In this document: in pieces, positions 1-11,464 of the stretch
Numbering within the stretch: position 1 is the first letter of the stretch
Layout: every line of letters starts with the position of its first letter
Origin: Strongylocentrotus purpuratus
Lineage: Eukaryota; Echinodermata; Echinoidea; Camarodonta; Strongylocentrotidae
Length of the DNA: 64,000 bases
NCBI RefSeq assembly: GCF_000002235.5
Contig: NW_022145606.1
Location: forward strand, 16,037,992-16,101,991
Direction of reading: 5' to 3'
The notes under the pieces: generated by a model
Seen by the model: only the letters and a program-made list of their open reading frames with translations
What the model was told of the DNA's origin: nothing
The model's database searches: none
Program-made: the position numbers and the translations under genes

Positions 1-851
1 TTGTGGTACTAGTAACAGTTGTGGTAGTAGTAATAGTTGTAGTAATAGTAATAGTTGTGGTATTAACAGTTGTGGTAGTAAAATAGTTGTGGTAGCAGTA
101 ACAGTTGCGGTAGTAGAAATAATTGTGGTAGTAGTAATAGTTGTGGTAGTAGAAATAGTTGTGGGAGTAGTAATAGTTGTAGTAGTAAAAATAGTTGTGC
201 AAGTAGAAATATTTGTGGCAGTAGCAATAGTTATGGCAGTAGTAATAGTTGTGGTAGTAGTAACAGTTGTAGTAGAAATGGTTGTGGGAGTAGTAATAGT
301 TGTAGTACTAATAATAGTTGTGCTAGTAGAAATAGTTGTGGTAGTACCAATAGTTGTGGTAGTAACAGTTGTGGTAGTAAAATATGTTGTGGTAGTAGTA
401 ACAGTTGTGGTAGTAGAAATAATTATGGTAGTAGTAATAGTTGTGGTAGTATTAATAGATGTAGTACTAATAATAGTTGTGCTAGTAGAAATAGTTGTGG
501 TAGTACCAATAGTTGTGGTAGTAACAGTTGTAGTAAAATATTTTGTGGTAGTAGTAACAGTTGTGGTAGTACAAATAATTATGGTAGTAGTAATAGTTGT
601 GGAAGTAGAAATAGTTGTGGTAGTAGTAATAGTTGTGTTTGTAGTAATAGTTGTGGTAGTAGTAATAGTTGTAGTAGTAATAATAGTAATGCTAGTAGAC
701 ATAGTTGTGGTAGTAGTAATAGTTGTGGTAGTAGTAATAGTAATGCTAGTAGACATAGTTGTGGTAGTAGTAATAGTTGTGGTAGTAGTAATAGTAATGC
801 TAGTAGACATAGCTGTGGGAGTAGTAATAGTTTTGGTAGTAGAAATAGAGC
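1..851. repeat. 18-bp GTAGTA-rich minisatellite
   Basis: The whole stretch is built from degenerate copies of an 18-base unit close to TAGTTGTGGTAGTAGTAA. Because 18 is a multiple of three, one frame stays open and reads as a Val/Ile-only string; this is a by-product of the repeat, not a protein. It lies in the intron just before the sorting nexin exon at 893. The left end is cut by the window edge. Confidence 0.95.
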
Positions 852-892
852 AAGGCACCACTAATGTAAGTGATATTTCTTTGCCCCTATAG

Positions 893-1007
893 CACACGGT
901 ACAGACGGTCAAGGAATGTCAGAAGCAGAGAGAAGAACAGAAGATGGACTTTGAAGAAGCAGAAGCGGTCAAGAAACGAGCAGACGTCATCTCATATGCC
1001 ATGATGG
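893..1007 (+). CDS. Sorting nexin (SNX9/18/33-like), penultimate coding exon
   Basis: An internal exon of 115 bases preceded by a pyrimidine-rich acceptor (TTTGCCCCTATAG) and followed by the donor GTAAGAA. It begins in phase 0 and ends in phase 1. It encodes 38 residues of charged, heptad-like helix (VKECQKQREEQK, then EAVKKRADVISYAMM) and splices in frame to the exon at 2711 to give SYAMMAEVNHFHRER. That junction, an Ala-Glu-x-Asn-His-Phe-His stretch following an R-x-D-V-I-S-x-A helix, is what I recall from the BAR domain of SNX9, SNX18 and SNX33. These proteins bind curved, phosphoinositide-rich membrane in endocytosis through their PX-BAR unit. Only the C-terminal helices are in the window; the SH3 and PX parts would lie to the left. 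The family call rests on remembered similarity; the exon itself is well supported by splice sites and phase. Confidence 0.75.
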
Positions 1008-2710
1008 GTAAGAATGATGGTTTCAGTCAAAAGAACATAAGAACAATACCACTACCCTCTCCTTAAAGATAAAGACCAGTTATAAATGGTCATGCGATTG
1101 CATTGTGAAAGAAACGTTGTGGAATCGATCAGAAAAACGTTGATCATCTAGCATATAAGTATTGGTGTGTACTGCAAGGTTCTGGAATCATCAAAATGAT
1201 AAGAAATTTGGCCCAGTCTTCGTAAAGTTACAAGCACTGTACACAGAAAGATGTATATGGGACTATGCACACGTGCGCGACACATGCGTTTATCAATCAC
1301 ATAACAATAGATAACCTAATTTACCAAATATATCAATTAGTAGGCGCTTTCCTGGCAAAATTGTTATCATCATGTATTAATTAAAACATATTCTTTCACA
1401 TGATTGGAAATAGGAGCTTCCATTTCACTTTTTGAAATTGGGGCGTTTCCAATACTGGTCTTTACCTTTAAAAAAAAAATATGCCAATATACAAAATGCT
1501 ACAAAAAGATGAAGCAAGAGTACAACAAAATCTGAACCTGTTTATTGATGGAAAGGTTTAACCCATTTAATAGCAACTAGAGATTTTGTAAAAATGGGCT
1601 ATTACTCACTGGAAGATGTCGCAATATTGCTCTTCTTTTAATATTGTTTTGAACAATATGAAACATGCGCTATTTTGCTATGCTTATGCAGAATCCTAGT
1701 GTAGACATTGTAAGGATTACGCACATATTCACATTATCATGGTAGACCCCATAGAAGGATACTACAGCATGTTGAAAACGGACGGGCGGTTTCGGGCTGT
1801 TCAGTGAGTAAAAGGAGGAGCGGGTTCGGGCGGACAAGTTGCTTAAGGGTTAACAGAGATTTGGAGGGAACAAGATATACAGTATGTTACCTTTTTCTGT
1901 GCTACCTGGTTTATGACTACTTATCATACTTGAATGTTTCAAAGTTACTTTTGTGTTGAAGTGTTTTGTTTCATTGTTATAATGGGTTTCAAATATCTCC
2001 CACATGACTAAGCGTAACAGTGACAGTTCATGATTCTTTTTTTTCAGTGCAGAAATCATAACTATTCTGATTTTTTTCTTGTATCCCACTATCCCTTTTT
2101 AAAGAGGGACTGCACTACTTGTAGCTACTTGCGCCCTCTATATAGCAAACAATACCTAAGCGATACCTGTTGGTTCCCCATGGTCCCCTTTTTCTTATGT
2201 TAATTGAGAGCTGATTTGATGAGATAACCACCTGTCAGTGACCACGCAGGGAGGTCTAATCCCTCCTGGCCAAACTAGTGCAGATAGGCGTTAAAGGGAT
2301 CCAGTAACTTTGTCCCAGATTCCGAAACAAAATCCTGGATTTAGCTCATGCTGCAACAATAATTATAAACCTTTGTCAGTCAGAAACCCCATGACTTTTA
2401 CAAGCTGATCGCCTGTCTGATTATCAAGATATTTATGATTGGAAATTGAAACCAAATTTTGAATTTTCCTAACGGTTTTCATAACACTACAGTCTACTGG
2501 GGAAAACAAGTATGGTAAAACCGGTCACTCAAAGATTTTTACTTTTTTGAGCACTTCTTGATCATTTTGAAGTGCAATTTTGTTAGGGCTTCAATAATAC
2601 ACCTATATCACAGACACTAATAACACGTAGGGCCATCCATCTCACATTTAACATTGTTAAACGATGGCTTTAATCACTCTTCTCATGACCTCTCTCTCTT
2701 TTATTTTCAG
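1008..2710 (+). other. Intron of the sorting nexin gene
   Basis: GT-AG intron of 1,703 bases between the two SNX-like exons. It holds a piggyBac-like MITE near its 5' end and, at about 2107-2143, a short dispersed sequence (GCACTACTTGTAGCT, then GCGCCCTCTATA) that recurs at 24051-24084 and 52918-52948 inside the gene array. Apart from these I see nothing coding in it. Confidence 0.7.
1063..1471. mobile_element. piggyBac-like MITE, copy 1
   Basis: A 0.4-kb non-autonomous element bounded by inverted ends TTAAAGATAAAGACCAGT and ACTGGTCTTTACCTTTAA, each starting with TTAA, the target duplication expected of piggyBac-type transposition. Two further copies of the same sequence lie at 20348-20751 and 45039-45438. 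No transposase is encoded. Confidence 0.75.
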
Positions 2711-2856
2711 CTGAGGTAAATCACTTCCACAGGGAGCGAGTAGAAGACTTCAAGTGGATCATGCAGGTCTACTTAAAGGAACAAATCAAGTTTTACAAGA
2801 GCCTTACCATCAAGCTGGAGGAGGCGCTTCAAAAATATGACGAACTCGATCGGTAA
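2711..2856 (+). CDS. Sorting nexin (SNX9/18/33-like), last coding exon
   Basis: Begins after the acceptor CTTTTATTTTCAG, completes the codon left open by the exon at 893 and runs 47 further codons to TAA at 2854-2856. The residues AEVNHFHRERVEDFK, then YLKEQIKFYKSL and a final ELDR, form a long amphipathic helix ending a BAR domain, the usual C-terminus of SNX9-group sorting nexins. In this group the BAR domain dimerises and drives membrane tubulation at endocytic sites. No change breaks the frame, and the gene looks like a normal single-copy host gene. Its 3' neighbour is the duplicated array, so the array begins in its 3' flank. Confidence 0.8.
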
Positions 2857-3685
2857 AAGCCGCCCGGGTCACACCCGCCCGGACTTTACCCTCAGTAGAA
2901 TATATCTCGCTCAAGAAATAAACGATAAAGTTGCTGCCGACCCGAAACGCTTTGGTCCGTGGCGGAAACTCACTCTCTCGCATGCCATTTCATTACTCTG
3001 TAAATTCTTCATGCTTTTCATCTATCGCTCAATCATCGAACGGATGACACATGAGAGGAAACTGCCTGGCATTTTCAAGTGATGGAGGGAGGGAACGACT
3101 GATGACTTGAAATAGAGACTCCACAGGCTGGGGTCAAGTTATGAGATCAAGTTTCTGTAGCATGAAAATGTTAAGCCATACCGCTTTGACTTAATTGTAT
3201 GGAACTTGTTAATAGAAAAAAGAAAATTAAGTATGAATGATATTTACAACTTAATATTACACTGTTTTAGAGATGTAATGTTTTCCTTTGGGAAACTCTT
3301 TATATACCATGTCTGAAGTTTTACACATTCGCCGATGTGCCATGCTCTCTAGTTTACACAGACAATGGATATGAGTATTATAAGCAGTCCTGCTCAGTGG
3401 TGCATGATCGCATGATGTAGATTAACATCATCCATCTCATCAATCGACACTAAGACTTTTCTTCTACCATTTCAAACATCGTAAGGAATATCAGCATAAT
3501 ACTGAAGATTTCTGTACTAAAATTCCTATAAACCCTTTTAATACTGTAGGTAGTTATATGTAACCTGTTTTTCTCCATGAGTGCAGATTGGCATGTGCTA
3601 AAGGTGGAGAATCTTGTGATCAGCATACATGTAAATGACCACTTCCAAATTCATTCATAATCATAATAATTCATAATAAGATGTC
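2857..3685 (+). other. Probable 3' UTR of the sorting nexin gene
   Basis: Follows the stop at 2854-2856 directly. A first AATAAA lies at 2917-2922, only 61 bases past the stop; later poly(A) signals are also possible, so the end of the transcript cannot be placed from sequence alone. No convincing coding sequence is present. Confidence 0.4.
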
Positions 3686-3689
3686 TTGT

Positions 3690-3865
3690 TTAACCAGGGT
3701 AGCCTCATCAGTATTAATACTGTTCTCCCTGAGGGTCCTGCAATCATATTGTTACCCCGACTTGAGCTGAGCTACCATGAAAGGGGCTCAAGCATTCAAC
3801 AAATTTCTTCCTACTGGGTACCCATTCACCTCACCTGGGTGGAGAGTGGCAAACATAGATTTATA
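3690..3865 (-). mobile_element. SINE fragment (3' body, minus strand)
   Basis: The sequence around 3815-3865 (GGGTACCCATTCACC, then CCTGGGTGGAGAGTGGC) matches the body of the tRNA-derived SINEs at 48781, 50340, 11790 and 6535. The tRNA-like head is missing, so this is a decayed fragment. Confidence 0.5.
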
Positions 3866-3874
3866 TCTTTCCAC

Positions 3875-4004
3875 TGTCTTTCTTTCTCTCTGTCTCTCTT
3901 TCACTTTTTTCTCCCTCTCTATCTCCCCTCTTTCTCTCTCTATCTCTCTATCTCTCTATCTCTCTATCTTTACCCCTCTCTCTCCTGCTCTCTCCATTTC
4001 TCTC

Positions 4005-4046
<42 letters not shown>

Positions 4047-4118
4047 TTCTCTCCCTCCACCTCTCTCTCTTTCTCCACTTCTCTCCCTCTCCCTCTCTCT
4101 CTCTTTCCCTCTCTGTCA
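3875..4118. repeat. CT-rich microsatellite
   Basis: Pyrimidine tract of (CT)n mixed with TCTTTC and CCCT. Open frames through it (Leu/Ser one way, Arg/Glu the other) are compositional only. Confidence 0.95.
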
Positions 4119-5361
4119 TCCTTATCCCCCCTTTTATTGTGTATACCAATTTGAGTATCAAATTGATGAAAATAAGGAGTCATGATTGGGTGATCCTTAT
4201 TCTACACTGCCACTTTTGGAAACAAACCGTACTTAATCATCGCAATGCCTTCAATTCCAATCAACATCTTGGAATAGTATTCCGATTTTCAGTATGCTTT
4301 AATGTTGAGAAATAAAATCATGCGCATCATTAAATAACATTGCGATGGAAGAATTTGCACAATACCAGGTATTCTATTTACAATTACTTCAGATATTTTC
4401 ACATTTTGATAAGATTTCTATTTGTTAAGTCTACTTGAAATCTATTTCTGAATAAGTCATGAGCACAACTGTACTTGTACATTTCGATTGAGAAATTGAT
4501 AACATAAACTTTCAAATGTGGATCCGTTTTTGATAACTGTTGACCGTGATATTTCAGATGCCAATGAATTGAAGATTTAATTACCAAGGTTGGGTTTTTA
4601 AATTTTGACTGAAAGACACAAAATATTTTCTTTGTTTACTCAATGACTGCAATTATAGAAAGGAAACACAAAATTACACTAGTGGGACTTGGGTCAATTT
4701 TCCAAATTGCAGTGTTTGTTTTCCGTTAATAGCCATTGAGATAAATTCCCTCATCTCTAAAAAAAAACATTTCATGCTAAAGTTTGATAATCCATGCATT
4801 ACTTGAGTATTGAAGCATCTGTACAGACAGGTATCCTTTCTTTCATACATACTCACCTCATGGCAAATGTGTTACTTAAAGGAAGATTTGATACCATTCA
4901 ACCACTTTTATTAATGAGCAGATATACCCAGTGTTGATGAAAGCATGTATTTACTACAACAGCAATTTCATGAATCAGAGTTATATGAGTGATTAATACG
5001 TTTAAATGATATAGATATTATATTTTTACAATGAAATCATAAACCATATAATGTTCATAAAATATTAGTCCGTGTGTACGCTAGTCATTAGTTTCATTTC
5101 TCGCGGGTGTTTTTCTGTTTAGTGTTACATGTAGTGTTAGTGTTAGTGTTAATTCATTGGTTACTTTGTGTGATGCCGCTTACATGTGCTAAGCTTACAC
5201 CAAACACTTAATAACACCCATGATATGAAATACACCTCTAATAGTGTTTACCTTTAGGCCATACCTTTGTATTGATATTAATACCAAGCACCCATATTAA
5301 CACACAAGAGATAGGTAACCCTCATACCTATAACACTAAATTGGTGTCGATATAGGTCCCA
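4119..5361. other. Non-coding AT-rich stretch
   Basis: No gene or complete repeat is visible. A short run of GTGTTA units lies at about 5131-5152. Small open frames here have no codon structure or motif that supports them. Confidence 0.5.
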
Positions 5362-5831
5362 GGGCCCTGTCTTACAAAGAGTTGATTTTAATCGCAACTT
5401 ATTGATACCAATAAGGGAGTTTACAGATAGCACATGGTACAAATGACCCCAAATATCCACAGATCTTTTACACATGGAGAAGTTCCACTTTGAGCATATT
5501 AGAATAATAACTGCCAAAGTCCTAGATGTGCTTCATGAATACCTTTTGTTTGCCCTCTTGAAAAGAATACTTCCACCTGCGTATCATAGAATGTACCATT
5601 GGTGCATAAATGAATAATGTTGCATAACTTTCATGAGCGCATATCCAGTATTCATCTCTGTGGTTTTACCTTTTTGGTACAAATGACCTTTATCTGCCCA
5701 TGCGCAGATTGTATCTGTAAACTCCCTTATAGTAACTATGTACAGAAGAGAAAGGAGACTGCAAACTTGTGATTGATTGGAGAACTTGTGATTGATTTGG
5801 ATCGATTGCAACTCTTTATAAGACACGGCCC
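5362..5831. mobile_element. MITE with GGGCCCTGTCTTACAAAG ends
   Basis: Inverted ends: GGGCCCTGTCTTACAAAGAG on the left and the complement of GGGCCGTGTCTTATAAAGAG on the right, followed inward on both sides by versions of TTGCGATTGATC. A second nested inverted pair (AAGGGAGTTTACAGAT at 5414, its complement at 5712) lies inside, which may be a second element nested in the first. No protein is encoded. This kind of terminus is common in sea urchin DNA, which supports the organism guess. Confidence 0.7.
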
Positions 5832-6165
5832 AGAAAGTCTTCTCCAGAAGTGCATTGTTTTTAATGCTGCAACTTCATGATAAGGCAGAAGACTTATGAA
5901 CTCTTTCACAGGCTGTGGTCTGCTAAGGGAAGCAAAGGATGGATGCCACATGTACAGTGTACGTCTATCATCTTTGAAGGTTTTAATCCTGAAGCAAATG
6001 TAGATTTTATACATGTATCATCCAACTTACAAATGTAACTCAATTTGTGTAGTGCCTGTTTTTTTATTTATTTTTTGGTTCCACTGGAGGGATTTCTCTT
6101 GATCTGTCCATTCTGGCTTCATTGGTACACTCTGTCTCCCCCTGTCCTCCATATCCTCCTCTATC

Positions 6166-6268
6166 TCCCCCTCTCCTCTATTTCTGCCTGTCTGTCTGTC
6201 TCTCTATCTCTCTGTCACTCTGTCTCTGTCTGTTTGTAATTCTCTCTGTTTCTTTTTGTCTCTGTCTG

Positions 6269-6305
<37 letters not shown>
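6166..6305. repeat. CT-rich microsatellite
   Basis: TCTG and CT units, ending in an uninterrupted (CT)n run. The open frames over it are not genes. Confidence 0.95.
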
Positions 6306-6307
<2 letters not shown>

Positions 6308-6531
6308 GATTGTTCCTTTATCTCTTTCTCTAAAACGTTTTCAACACACATTATTTTTATTGGCCCATCCCCTTGTATTTGTCTCTCATGATCACATTGA
6401 TCACCCATTACACTGTCCTTCTTCCCTCTGCTCTTGACTTTAACTCTTTGGTTGCTTTCTATGCCTAGTGGAACAAACTGTATTCTCAAAAACAAGATGG
6501 CAACTTGGGATTTCAATGTGTACTGTTTAAT

Positions 6532-6730
6532 AATAATAATTATCCTTGCTTATATAGCGCCTAACACTTACTTTGTCAGAAGTCTCTAAGCGCTCTACAT
6601 TAATGCAACATAATTACCCTGGCTGTAGCAGTGCAGCTGTTACGCGCGCTGCGAATCAAGGAATAAATTCCTACCAGGTACCCATTTACTTCACCTGGAT
6701 AGAGTGTGGCAACTGTAGATCAATGTCTTG
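6532..6730 (-). mobile_element. tRNA-derived SINE, 5'-truncated, minus strand
   Basis: Starts on the plus strand with (AAT)n, the 3' tail of the element, then TATATAGCGCCTAACAC and AAGCGCTCTACATTAAT, the conserved SINE body, and ends near CACCTGGATAGAGTGTGGC. The tRNA-like promoter head is absent. Compare the complete copy at 48781-49150. Confidence 0.7.
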
Positions 6731-6837
6731 CTAAAAACCTTTCCATAAAATTGTTACAATTTCCTTGTTTATATCATGGATGTGAATTCCTCATAATATA
6801 TTTTGATATGGTATCATGCCTATGGTTTGTCGATCGT

Positions 6838-7035
6838 GTGTGCATTGTAATGTTACTCTTTGGCATTGTGATGTCACTATTTGGCATTGTGATGTCACTA
6901 TTTGGCATTATGCTATCACTATGTTTTATTGTGATGTCACGCCTCAATATTGTGACCTCTCTCTCATAGGAACAGTGGACGTTACTCCATTGTATTGTGA
7001 CATCATGCTTTTGCATTGTGACATCACTCATTTGC
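6838..7035. repeat. Q block: TGATGTCAC tandem repeat, copy 0
   Basis: About eight degenerate copies of an 18- to 22-base unit around GGCATTGTGATGTCACTA, on both orientations of the TGATGTCA core. The same block recurs at 21235, 25880, 45922 and 54735, and as a short remnant at 35165, each time between array genes. TGATGTCA/TGACATCA is close to a CRE/ATF-type bZIP site; any regulatory role is inference. Confidence 0.8.
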
Positions 7036-7489
7036 ATGAAAATGTCATTGTGTTCCTTGCCTTATGTTGTATACACGTATAAATTATGTTCTTTGTGTGA
7101 AGATATTTTCACCCTTATCCTATGCAAATGATCTGTAAGTTTGAAAGTTGGGAATGTAGTTTTTATTTATTTTCTTTAGAATGTTCAGTTTTTGGTCTAG
7201 AACTTTCTAGTCTTGAAATTACAGGTATCATGGAATTAAGGATCCTTTCAATTTCAACTAATCTGATTAAATTAGGCATTGTCATTTAACTTAGGTTATT
7301 ACCTCTTAACAGGAGTTGGTAATGGAAAGTATTATGAATTACAAATATCTCAAACCATACATCATCATGAAATAGTGTTTAGAAACCAGTTTTTAAGAAA
7401 ACAAACTAGAATAGTGAATTTCTGGTATCATAATATTTTTTTTTAAAATCATAATAATTGTATCCTATTGGATTTTTGTTTTTATTCTT
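7036..7489. repeat. Flank of Q block shared between array units
   Basis: Contains CCTATGCAAATGAT and GGAATTGAAAAGG-type sequence also found after each Q block (21450-21900, 26060-26450, 35230-35630, 46130-46560, 54900-55310). CCTATGCAAATGAT includes ATGCAAAT, the octamer recognised by POU factors; that it works as such is unproven. No coding sequence. Confidence 0.6.
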
Positions 7490-8657
7490 TGATTGTTTTG
7501 TTCAGTTGTGTATGTGCTTGTACATTTATGTAAAATTCAGAAACTTTATCTGTAACTAACTACTGCTATAGATGGATGCTATGTTGTATGTGTGTAGGAT
7601 GTATAAGTGCATGCATAAATACTAAGAAAGTTATTCCCAAATCAGTGGCTTTTCAACCATGGTGTTTCACCTATTAAAGGTAGTCATGTCTAAGCAGTAT
7701 GATCAACTTTCTCTCTATCTCTTTCTATTTTTTTATGGATCTATAAGTTTTCACATATGATTGTGTATAGATCATGATATTCTCTCTCTCTCTCCCAAAC
7801 TTCCCCAAAATGCATGCCATGCGAGCAGCATCGAAGGGGAATTCCAGAATTTTTCAAAATGGAGTTGTTTGTAGGGTTGGACACAGCCCTTTCATGGTGA
7901 TTAATAACACACTATCGGCCGTTGGAACATGCCCATAGAGTGTGCATCGGCATGTCCCCATTACCTTCTCTAGTTGAATCTCCATGGTTTATAGCTGCAT
8001 GAACAGTTCTTGTAAACTAACGAAGCAAGTAAATATAAATAAAATATTCTTCCATTGATGCTGTAGCCTATATTGTCAAATTATGATATGCTATTTATAT
8101 ATTCATTTTTAAGAGAAATTCATTATATTGTACATTTAGTCTATTCTCATTATAAACATGATCTCCAATTTTGTGAGGTAAATTCTTGTTACATATTATG
8201 TTTGAAAGACTCCCTTTATTGTGCTCCCCTTTTTTTCACTCATTTTTTTTCTTCTGCTGGATAATATTTGCATGTCACTATCATTTTAAACATGTACCAT
8301 GATTTGGAATGAAAAAGATAATTGAATTGTGCCGGAGATATCACTGTTTTAAATAATATTGTGTTATGTATAATAATGCATACATGACAATAAAGAATGC
8401 TTTCATTATGAAAAGCTGTTGTGCAATTCTTGACATAGAGGGCGTTTCATTCCGAATATGAAAAAGAGGTACCATCACCTATCACTGCTTGCAAAATTTG
8501 AAACTGCCTGTGTTTTAAGACTGTAATTAGATTTTAAGTAGCACAATATAAAATGTGTATGTTGTGGGTGTTTTTCTTGCTCACTATCACTATTTAGTTT
8601 CCCTGTGATCTTTGTTCACATATGCGCGATTTCCTTATCTCTCTCTATCAGTTGCCT
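7490..8657. repeat. B block, copy 0 (left part)
   Basis: Non-coding sequence repeated at 26455-27890 and 35630-37010 and, in part, at 55315-55628. It includes a CT tract, AATAAAG poly(A)-type signals (for instance near 8390) and a GAGGGCG motif. It is split by the Mutator-like element inserted at 8667; the right part resumes at 10396. What the block originally was is unknown; its poly(A) signals suggest a duplicated 3' UTR. Confidence 0.7.
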
Positions 8658-8666
8658 TTCCCGGAT
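8658..8666. repeat. 9-bp target site duplication, left (TTCCCGGAT)
   Basis: TTCCCGGAT occurs here and again at 10396-10404, directly flanking the inverted-repeat element. The same site is present once and undivided at 27660-27668 in another B block, which is the empty site. Confidence 0.9.
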
Positions 8667-9337
8667 GCGAATTTTTTTTCCGTACTCGAGAGAGCAAAAA
8701 TCCCATGTGCGCATGCGCGTGGACTTATGATTTCTCTGCTACTTCCCATACGAAATGTACATGTATTCGCATGTACTGTGCACGATTCGCGTTCTACGAG
8801 TAAACGATGGCATAGTAGTCTTCAAACACAGACTCTGATTTGCCAGTTTGACAAATCAATATGCGTATGTGTCGCGATGTGCTTATTCAAGTCTGTGTAG
8901 TTGTATGATTCAGACCCAGTAGTGCATATGGAAATACATTGCAACTTGTATAGAATGGTATAGTAGTCTGCAAGCACAGACGCTAATCTGACAGTTTGAC
9001 AACATACTAGTAGTGTGCTGAGAAGTACTTTATTCAAGTCGCCAACTTGTATAGAATGGTATAGTAGTCTGCAAGCACAGACGCTAATCTGACAGTTTGA
9101 CAACATACTAGTAGTGTGCTGAGAAGTACTTTATTCAAGTCTGCGTAGATGTATGATTCAGACCCTACTGGTGCGTGCGTTAGAAATGCATCTCAATGTG
9201 TAGAGTGTAGTATAGTAGTCTGCAAGGACATAATAATATATTGTGTATTGATGAGTAGTGATTTTATGCAAGTTTGTGTAGTTTAATGATTCCAGACCCC
9301 ATGGTAGGCCTATGTATTGTGCCACTGCTCTCTCACA

Positions 9338-9368
<31 letters not shown>

Positions 9369-10395
9369 CATATCTCTCTCTCTTTCTCTCTCTCTCTCTC
9401 TAGCCCTCCCTCCAGTATGCTCGCACTCTCTGTATTACTTTTATTTATAATCATGGTCTGCTGAGAGCCAGAAGGATGTTAACTCTTAACACAACGAATG
9501 CCCTTCTGGCTCTGAACAAACCCACACACCATGAGGTCATTTATTGGCCTTCTCAAAACCGTCATTCTGTAATAATATTTCTAACTTTGGTCTAATAACT
9601 CCTTTGTCAGTATAATCCATGGTCAAATTAATAATAAAATCGTGATAGAACAAACACACATGATGAAATAAATGATTCAATCATCTTGATTGTGGGCACG
9701 AACGGAAAGACAAAGCAAGAAAACTACGAAAACTTGAATAAAAGCACTACTCAATACACAATAGGCCTATATTATTCTGTCAAACTGTCAAAGGAGAGTC
9801 TGTGCTTGCATACTACTATGCCACTCTATAAGTTGAGGTGCATTTCCAATACACGCACCAGTAGGGTCTGAATCATAAAACTACTCAGACTTGAATAACA
9901 CTATTTTGTCAAACTGTCAGATTAGCGTCTGTGCTTGCAGACTACTATGCCACTCTGCAAGTTGAGATGCCTTTCCAATACACGCACCAGTAGGGTCTGA
10001 ATCATAAAACTACACATATTTGAATATAAAGCACTACTCAAGACACTATGTTGTCAAACTGTCCGATTAGCGTCTGTGCTTGCAGACTACTATACCATGC
10101 TATTCAATTTGGGATGCATTTCTGTAAGCACTAAAATGTCTGAATCATACAACTACTCAGACTTGAATACTAGTACTATTGCTACACACGATATATGCGT
10201 AATTGTTTTGTCAAACTGGCAAATCAGAGTCTGTGTTTGAAGACTACTATGCCATCGTTTACTCGTAGAACGCGAATCGTGCACAGTAGATGCGAATACA
10301 TGTACATTTCGTATGGGAAGTAGCAGAGAAATCACAAGTCCACGCGCATGCGCACATGGGGTATTTGCCCTCTCGAGTACGGAAAAAAAATTCGC
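8667..10395. mobile_element. Non-autonomous Mutator-like (MULE) element
   Basis: A 1,729-base element with long inverted ends (about 200 bases or more, beginning GCGAATTTTTTTTCCGTACT) and a 9-base target duplication, the signature of Mutator-type elements. Just inside the ends lie subterminal repeats of about 100 bases (8942 and 9043 on the left; inverted relatives near 9780, 9910 and 10050 on the right) sharing GCAAGCACAGACGCTAATC. A CT microsatellite sits at 9330-9402. No transposase frame is present, so movement would need a partner in trans. Assignment to MULE rests on target length and terminus length; another superfamily with 9-bp duplication cannot be excluded. Confidence 0.8.
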
Positions 10396-10404
10396 TTCCC
10401 GGAT
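10396..10404. repeat. 9-bp target site duplication, right (TTCCCGGAT)
   Basis: Partner of 8658-8666. Confidence 0.9.
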
Positions 10405-10650
10405 CTCCATTTCCTTCTTTGTAATTTTACTTTTTACAAATTTATCCTTCGGCAGTATTCCCCACAAAATGTAAAGAGCGCCCTCTATGTGTAAGAATCA
10501 AGAAAGAAACATGGTGGTAAATGAATTTGTGTTCGTCGTACATGTATTGTACATGTACCTTTGTTACGTCACGGTTGTCGTAATAAACGTATACAATTGC
10601 AGAAAATGAAGTTGACTTGTGTCTTTAATATGAAACCCTCGTGTTGTAAA
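10405..10650. repeat. B block, copy 0 (right part)
   Basis: Continues the B block after the MULE insertion. It includes AGAGCGCCCTCTATGTG (resembling one strand of a CTCF-type site), the near-palindrome GTACATGTATTGTACATGTA, a TTACGTCACG CRE-like site and a poly(A)-type AATAAA near 10580. All of these are repeated at 27735-27870 and 36845-36970. Confidence 0.7.
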
Positions 10651-10865
10651 TATATCACTTAATATGCCTTATTAGTAAATTTCCCCTGTATATATTTCAA
10701 CTATTTAAATTCAAGTAGATAGTTAAAGATGTATCTATATAGGTACTTTTTAAAAGTTATAGTTAGTAATAGTTGTTAGTTACTTTATTCGTAAGTTACG
10801 TACTTAACTTCTTTATATTCTTATTCAATAAGTCTTAGTCTAATATTGCTAAAAGTGTGCGAGTA

Positions 10866-11290
10866 GTACTTTATCTGTTAAGAGCCATAGGGATGTCAAA
10901 GACACATATCCAATCCAATCCAGGAATGTATAAAGCGCCAATATCTAGTTGCCTCATCAAAGGCGCTGATAAGACTGAAAACTACCACAAATATGAATGT
11001 ACATATGAATAGGCTCTCATGGCGATTTTGACACCGTTGGGGGTGTTTACCCAATAACACGTGTTGTTATTCACCGGTGGTTATTCTTCAATTTTATGAC
11101 GACAAGCTTTACGTAATGCTCTGTCTTTTCCGCACTTTTGATGGGAAAGTCCTTACACCATCCGAAGACTCTCCAAGAGACGAGCGGGTAGTTAATATGC
11201 CTTCGGGTTTGTTGTGTGTAGACATGTAGACCCATCAATGGTATTTCCACCAAGTCTGGTGTCAGTGAATTATGGCTTCAGCACATGGAA
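10866..11290. repeat. Dispersed repeat R1, copy 1
   Basis: Shares ACCCAATAACACGTGTTGT, GATGGGAAAGTCCTTACACC and CTCTCCAAGAGACGAGCGG with 38810-39130, where the related copy cuts array gene copy 4. The perfect palindrome AACACGTGTT lies inside. Family unknown; no protein. Confidence 0.65.
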
Positions 11291-11464
11291 ACTCACCACC
11301 CTTCTCCTTAAAAAGGGAGACATATCAGTAGGCCTAAGTTCAAGCGAATGCGCAGCTCCGATGATGTGACTTCATTTCATAAAGAAATGTTTTATTATGT
11401 TGCAGGTTTTTGGGCATATTTGTAATAATAATATTCCGTTCTATTTTAGCGCATGACACATAAG

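Noticed and set aside
89-892. Long Val/Ile-only open frame
   Set aside because: It is a by-product of an 18-base minisatellite whose unit is a multiple of three. The real exon starts at 893 in the frame set by splicing.
3686-4315. Leu/Ser-rich and Arg/Glu-rich open frames on both strands, here and at 6045-6516, 9158-9454 and 35744-36183
   Set aside because: They run through CT microsatellites and have no conserved content outside them.
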